Of a stretch of 9,064 nucleotides of DNA, positions 6,501 to 9,064 are shown one piece after another. Origin of the DNA: Alphaproteobacteria bacterium. GTDB lineage: Bacteria; Pseudomonadota; Alphaproteobacteria; Rhizobiales; Hyphomicrobiaceae. How positions within the stretch are numbered: the stretch's first letter is position 1; every line of letters begins with the position of its first letter. The notes below the pieces were generated by a model, which was not told where the DNA came from, did not search any database, and was given only the letters and a program-made list of their open reading frames with translations. The position numbers were made by a program, and so were the translations under genes. The DNA lies in assembly GCA_024279745.1 (NCBI GenBank), contig JAJRRE010000221.1:1-9064 (forward strand), written 5' to 3'.

Positions 6501-9064
6501 ACGCTTCCTGCGACAATGGTGCTGACTGGCGCGCCGACGCCAAGTGTGGGCAGCTGTCCCACCGGCGCCAGCGGACAACGGGTCATCAAATGTGATCTGG
6601 GCTTGCTGGGCAATGGCGCGATTGCGACAGTGACACTGCCGGTCAAAATGATTTCCTACCCCGCTGGTGGTTCTGAAACCAATACGGCATCGGTTAAAAC
6701 TGATTCAATCGATCCGGTCAGCGGTAATAATTCCGGCGGCGGCACAGTTGCGGTTCAGCGCTCGTCGCTCGCCGGTGAGGTCTACAAAGATCTCAACGAT
6801 GACGGCGTGCGCGGCGGCGGTGAGGGCGGCATTGGCGGTGTCACGCTGAAGCTGACGGGCAAGGATTTTTGGGGCAATGTGATCACGCGCACGGTGCAGA
6901 CAGTTGGCACTGGGGCTTATTCATTCGATAATCTGCCGCCATCGGACGGCGCCGGCTATACCATCACGCAAACCCAGCCAGCGGGCTATTTTGATGGTCA
7001 GGACAATCTGGCCGGAACATTAATTGCTAATAGTAATACCACCGATGTTCTTGGCCCCGTTGTGCTGGGTGTTAATCAGGCCAAAACCGGCTATCTGTTC
7101 GGCGAGTTGGCGCCAGCCTCGATTGCCGGTGTGGTCTGGCACGACCAATCCAATGATGGTGTGCTTGATGGGGCCGAGGCGCAGCGTATTGACGGTGTGA
7201 CCATAGCCTTGAGCGGAACCGACGATCTGGGCCAGGCTGTATCGTTGAGCACGCTGACAGCTGGCGGCGGCGCCTATTCCTTTGCGGGTTTGCGGCCGGG
7301 GACTTATACGCTGACACAAACGCAGCCCGTGTCTCATCTGCCGGGGCAGGCGGCTGCGGGGACAGGTGCTAACATAAGCGCGGGCGTAGTCGACAATGCG
7401 CCAGCCGCATCGACCTATGGCAATGTGATTGCGGCGATTGGGCTGCGCAGCGGCGACGTGGCATCGGGATATAATTTTGGCGAACTGTTAAAGGGCTCGC
7501 TGGCCGGTACCGTCTATTACGATATTGATAATTCAGCGGCGCAGAACGGCACGGAGCCAGGCATTGGCGGCGCGGCAATTACGCTGTCGGGCACCGACTA
7601 TCGCGGCAATGCGGTAGCCGCGCAAAACATCCAGACCAATCCCGATGGCAGTTACAGCTTTGCCAATTTGCTACCGGGCACTTATGCGATCACGCAAACT
7701 ACACAGCCGGTCGGCTATCTCGATGGCCAGGAGACAATCGGCTCGCTCGGCGCAACGCTGCAACCCGATAGCTTCACCGCGATTGGTGTGGGGTCGGCGC
7801 AAACCGGCACCGACTATGATTTTGGCGAACGCAGCGCCGGTCTGTCGGGCACGGTATTCAACGATCTGAATAACGACGGCACGCAGCAGGCCGGCGACAC
7901 CGGCATTAGCGGCGTGACAATCACGATTGCCGGCTGCGGTGTTAATCGCGCTGTCCAGACGAGCGCCACCGGGAGTTATCAGTTTAACGCCCTGCCGGCC
8001 TGCTTAAGTGGGTACACGCTAACCGAAGGGCAGCCTGTCGGCTATTCCGACGGCAAGGAAACGGCTGGTACGGCTGGCGGCTCTATCGCCATCAATGATA
8101 CGATATCAGGAATTTCTTTGGGGCCAACGGCGTTTGGCAGCGGTTATAATTTCGGCGAGATTCAACAGGTAGCGGCGGATTTATCTTGCTCGGCAGCGGT
8201 CACGACAGCAAAGAATGTCAATGAGAATTTCAATCTCACATTCACTGTCACCAATGGCGGACCGGGGGCGGCGCCAGCTTCGAAATTTATCAATACTCTA
8301 ACTGCCGGGCTTGAGTTGACGGGCCTGCCATTGCCAGCACAAGGCAGCTGTATCGGGCTTGCGGGCGCCACATCTTTCAGTTGCAATCTGGGCTTTTTGG
8401 GCAATGGGCAAACTGCGGCGATAACAGTCCCGGTTCGCGCCGCTTCCTATCCACCGGGCGGGACAGCAACAAGCACTGGCGGCGTGTCAACCGATGGCAA
8501 TGACGGCAATGCGAGCAACAACAATTGTGTCGCTGCGGTGCCTGTGCGCGCGACAACGATCTCCGGCGTGGTCTATGACGATCTTGATAATTCAGGCACC
8601 CGGCAAGCGGGCACGGAAGCGGGGATCGGCGGCGCGGTGATGACGCTGACCGGCACAGATCTTTATAACAATCCGGTGTCTCTCACGGTGCCGACACAGC
8701 CGGACGGCAGCTATAGCTTTACCGGTCTGGCTCCGGCAAATGCGGCTGGTTATACGCTGACCCAGACGCAGCCGGGCGCTTATCTGCCGGGGCTGGCCAG
8801 TGTTGGCACGGGAACCAGCGGCGCAGCAGGCGCAGGCAGCGCCGATAATGCACCCGCTTCCGCCGTTTATGGCAATGTCATTACCGGCATTGGTTTGGCG
8901 GGCGGCGATACCGGCGTCAGTTACAACTTTGGCGAACTGCAGGCTGGATCAATCGCCGGCGCCGTCTATTTCGATATCGATAATTCGGGCGCGCGTAACG
9001 GTACTGAGCCGGGCATTGGCGCGGTGACGATTAATTTAACCGGGACCGATTATCGCGGGCAGGC
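3402..9064 (+). CDS. Giant secreted DUF11 / SdrD_B repeat protein, adhesin-like (3' end outside window)
   Basis: A single frame of 1,887 codons without a stop, still open at the window end. ATG 3402 is chosen because an in-frame TGA lies at 3396-3398 and the next Met is inside the signal peptide. Order: Sec signal peptide (1-34); DUF11-like repeats D1 36-159, D2 160-286, D3 287-409, D4 410-562, D5 563-695, D6 696-834, D7 835-991, D8 992-1121; SdrD_B repeats B1 1122-1238, B2 1239-1363, B3 1364-1477, B4 1478-1587; DUF11-like D9 1588-1717; SdrD_B B5 1718-1846 and the start of B6. DUF11 hallmarks are openings such as ADLLLQKT and cores such as VTNNGPDA. SdrD_B hallmarks are DLNDDG loops, YSFxxLxPGxYTLTQTQP and closing NFGEL. 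These modules build extended surface or secreted proteins; a stalk or adhesin role is inferred. The anchor or secretion signal is not visible. It is divergent from a Crp/Fnr regulator. Confidence 0.9.
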   Translation, partial: MLKISQRPTALAIFTVMALAFALLSAGTVSSAQAAADLQITGLNVAPDPAVAGGTYTYDVTVANGGQDPALGSKVVLQLDPNVSFVSSPACSATPGNTVTCDFGTVATLSSGATPITVQIVVAPSTAGSVTAVATVSTTSVDGNGFNDTQQVITTVDAGADLFFQTLSAAPDPVTAGGFVTYNAVLGNLGPNTATGSTAKFTLPPGLNYDSESSANWSCAAAGSIVTCTSASNIPSAGASPPLTFKAKVVANTTGTLTVSATASSPLRDGNETNNTTTIDVVVVAGTDMTVSKTVDADPVIASSLVTFTLQATNLGPFSADSVQVSDDLPVGFTNVAANGAGWTCTVAPVVVGLDTVQNVTCARPLQSVGAAPPITVTATAPPNATIPATGRNETNTARVQTVTADPIPQNNSGAITFALKRNGADLTPTMSRAPSPVSINADITSTIRVKNLGPRDATGQVGIQYELQPGEAYQSASGTNWSCAAPVGTIVTCTWSGAGPLIAGGASTPPLNVVTRVSGPGVSLSRVCTSTTAGFPPVESDINTGDGNDCVSRQTLVSAASADLLLQKTVDIPVLAANVNTITYTLTVTNNGPDASQNVILSDPIPMYSPAFNGRAATSVSGTISGGGTCTGTSTQTCNLGTIAANASKTVTITVDRPMVQGSWRNNAQVFSTVTGDPNRADNYAFADVTIDPVTDIEVTAKTVTPDPVRSGVEATYVISLRNNGPSPADNVVLSDVFTIAAGHGDFTFISAVGSDGATCGGYNAGTKTVACDFGTVPAFALRSMTVKIRPNFMAAPPAARQFSNTASAVTTTAENDAANNSKTTTLTIVPDLIDVTIAQKDLLDPVPFDAAAAADPTKNLIVYKIDVKNLGPSFATGVSYTDQYTQGAGRTLSFLCDVPTATAASTCAGVLPASQICAGGGGIGSAVTCNVGDLAASQSVTRYLIYKVDSLPAVTGDTFIKTSVVTANEVETLPLTNNTAEERTTVRVLADMELTSKVASPATVSLNEPFTWTVTLTNKGAGSADNVVLSDTLPATMVLTGAPTPSVGSCPTGASGQRVIKCDLGLLGNGAIATVTLPVKMISYPAGGSETNTASVKTDSIDPVSGNNSGGGTVAVQRSSLAGEVYKDLNDDGVRGGGEGGIGGVTLKLTGKDFWGNVITRTVQTVGTGAYSFDNLPPSDGAGYTITQTQPAGYFDGQDNLAGTLIANSNTTDVLGPVVLGVNQAKTGYLFGELAPASIAGVVWHDQSNDGVLDGAEAQRIDGVTIALSGTDDLGQAVSLSTLTAGGGAYSFAGLRPGTYTLTQTQPVSHLPGQAAAGTGANISAGVVDNAPAASTYGNVIAAIGLRSGDVASGYNFGELLKGSLAGTVYYDIDNSAAQNGTEPGIGGAAITLSGTDYRGNAVAAQNIQTNPDGSYSFANLLPGTYAITQTTQPVGYLDGQETIGSLGATLQPDSFTAIGVGSAQTGTDYDFGERSAGLSGTVFNDLNNDGTQQAGDTGISGVTITIAGCGVNRAVQTSATGSYQFNALPACLSGYTLTEGQPVGYSDGKETAGTAGGSIAINDTISGISLGPTAFGSGYNFGEIQQVAADLSCSAAVTTAKNVNENFNLTFTVTNGGPGAAPASKFINTLTAGLELTGLPLPAQGSCIGLAGATSFSCNLGFLGNGQTAAITVPVRAASYPPGGTATSTGGVSTDGNDGNASNNNCVAAVPVRATTISGVVYDDLDNSGTRQAGTEAGIGGAVMTLTGTDLYNNPVSLTVPTQPDGSYSFTGLAPANAAGYTLTQTQPGAYLPGLASVGTGTSGAAGAGSADNAPASAVYGNVITGIGLAGGDTGVSYNFGELQAGSIAGAVYFDIDNSGARNGTEPGIGAVTINLTGTDYRGQ
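3507..6764 (+). repeat. Array of eight DUF11-like repeats (D1-D8)
   Basis: Eight divergent repeats of about 120-160 residues, each opening with a strand such as ADLQITG, TDMTVSKT, ADLLLQKT, TDIEVTAKT or ADMELTSK and followed by a core like VTYTLTVTNNGPxxA and a strand such as VxLSDxLP. Each carries a Cys pair in the middle. Two sub-types are visible: D2-D4 have W-S/T-C...V-T-C (for example NWSC...IVTC), while D1 and D5-D8 have a second Cys in the motif C-D/N-x-G (CDFG, CNLG, CDFG, CNVG, CDLG). D4 and D7 have an extra Cys pair. Repeats are strongly diverged, arguing for an old array rather than recent tandem amplification. Confidence 0.85.
6765..8162 (+). repeat. SdrD_B (Cna_B-like) repeats B1-B4
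   Basis: Four beta-sandwich repeats of about 110-125 residues. Each opens with (L/I)(A/S)GxVxxD, then an EF-hand-like loop: DLNDDG (1130), DQSNDG (1248), DIDNSA (1374) and DLNNDG (1488). Next come GI-G/S-GVTI-L, a YSF/YQF strand, YTLTQTQP-type strands and a closing YxFGE. In staphylococcal SdrD such loops bind calcium; here binding is inferred, and B3 lacks the usual Gly at the loop end. B4 is the only SdrD_B repeat with cysteines (1512 and 1534). B2 carries an Ala/Gly-rich insert with DNAPA and YGNVI before its closing strand. Confidence 0.85.
8163..8552 (+). repeat. DUF11-like repeat D9 inserted between SdrD_B repeats
   Basis: Residues 1588-1717 return to the DUF11 pattern: AADLSCSA, FNLTFTVTNGGPGAA, a Cys pair at 1650/1661 and a second pair at 1596/1709 joining the two ends of the domain. 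It is most like D8: both have C-D/N-L-G-x-LGNG, then a V/I-T-L/V-PV strand and SYP-x-GG, 16 of 27 identical residues in that core. Its position breaks the simple DUF11-then-SdrD_B order. Confidence 0.8.
8553..9064 (+). repeat. SdrD_B repeats B5 and B6 (B6 cut by window end)
   Basis: B5 (1718-1846) has the loop DLDNSG (1727), PDGSYSF, AAGYTLTQTQP and a tail with DNAPA, YGNVI and YNFGEL that matches the tail of B2 (21 of 34 residues identical). B6 starts at 1847, has the loop DIDNSG (1858) and NGTEPGIG, and matches the start of B3 at 26 of 36 residues. The frame continues past 9064, so more repeats and the C-terminal end are expected downstream. Confidence 0.8.

Noticed and set aside
4025..6646. 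Several long open frames on the minus strand inside the giant gene, for example 4025-4579, 5153-5452 and 6242-6646
   Set aside because: They are mirror frames created by the codon bias and the Val/Thr/Ala-rich beta repeats. They lack recognisable domains, and the plus-strand frame is continuous with clear repeat motifs.
6765..9064. Recent tandem DNA repeat or CRISPR-like array
   Set aside because: The similarity is between protein domains of over 100 residues with substantial divergence; there are no short identical repeats with regular spacers.

Overview
The window looks like a moderately GC-rich proteobacterial chromosome, most likely an alphaproteobacterium and possibly Sphingomonadales. 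That assignment is an inference from the protein types and codon style; there is no rRNA or other marker gene to confirm it. I see no tRNA, rRNA, CRISPR array, transposase or insertion sequence.

Layout. (1) Positions 1-759, plus strand: the C-terminal 252 codons of an unrecognised Ala/Pro/Ser/Lys-rich, probably disordered protein whose start lies upstream of the window. (2) Positions 760-900: a short convergent intergenic gap with one small inverted repeat. (3) Positions 901-3021, minus strand: a probable two-gene operon transcribed from a Crp/Fnr-type regulator into a ChrA-type chromate transporter. (4) Positions 3022-3401: a 380-base divergent intergenic region that is AT-rich in its adhesin-proximal half. 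It holds candidate promoters for both directions, nested CAATC/GATTG inverted repeats, and a possible hairpin that would pair with the start codon of the next gene. (5) Positions 3402-9064, plus strand: one uninterrupted reading frame of at least 1,887 codons that runs off the window end. I checked it codon by codon and found no stop or frameshift. It encodes a Sec-exported giant repeat protein: signal peptide, eight DUF11-like beta-sandwich repeats, four SdrD_B (Cna_B-like) repeats, a ninth DUF11-like repeat, then a fifth and the start of a sixth SdrD_B repeat.

How it may work together. The giant protein is most simply read as a cell-surface or secreted stalk/adhesin, with stacked beta domains that are disulfide-locked (DUF11) or possibly calcium-bound (SdrD_B). 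Its anchor or secretion signal must lie beyond the window. The divergent Fnr-like regulator could control it as well as chrA, but that link rests only on gene arrangement. The regulator keeps a CxxC motif and a Cys at the position of E. coli FNR Cys122, but has Ala where the third N-terminal cluster Cys is expected.

The most interesting signals are the internal evolution of the giant gene (a repeated higher-order block with an apparent B1/B2 chimera), the strictly even Cys count in every domain, and the possible start-codon hairpin. I did not find a clear new multi-gene system.
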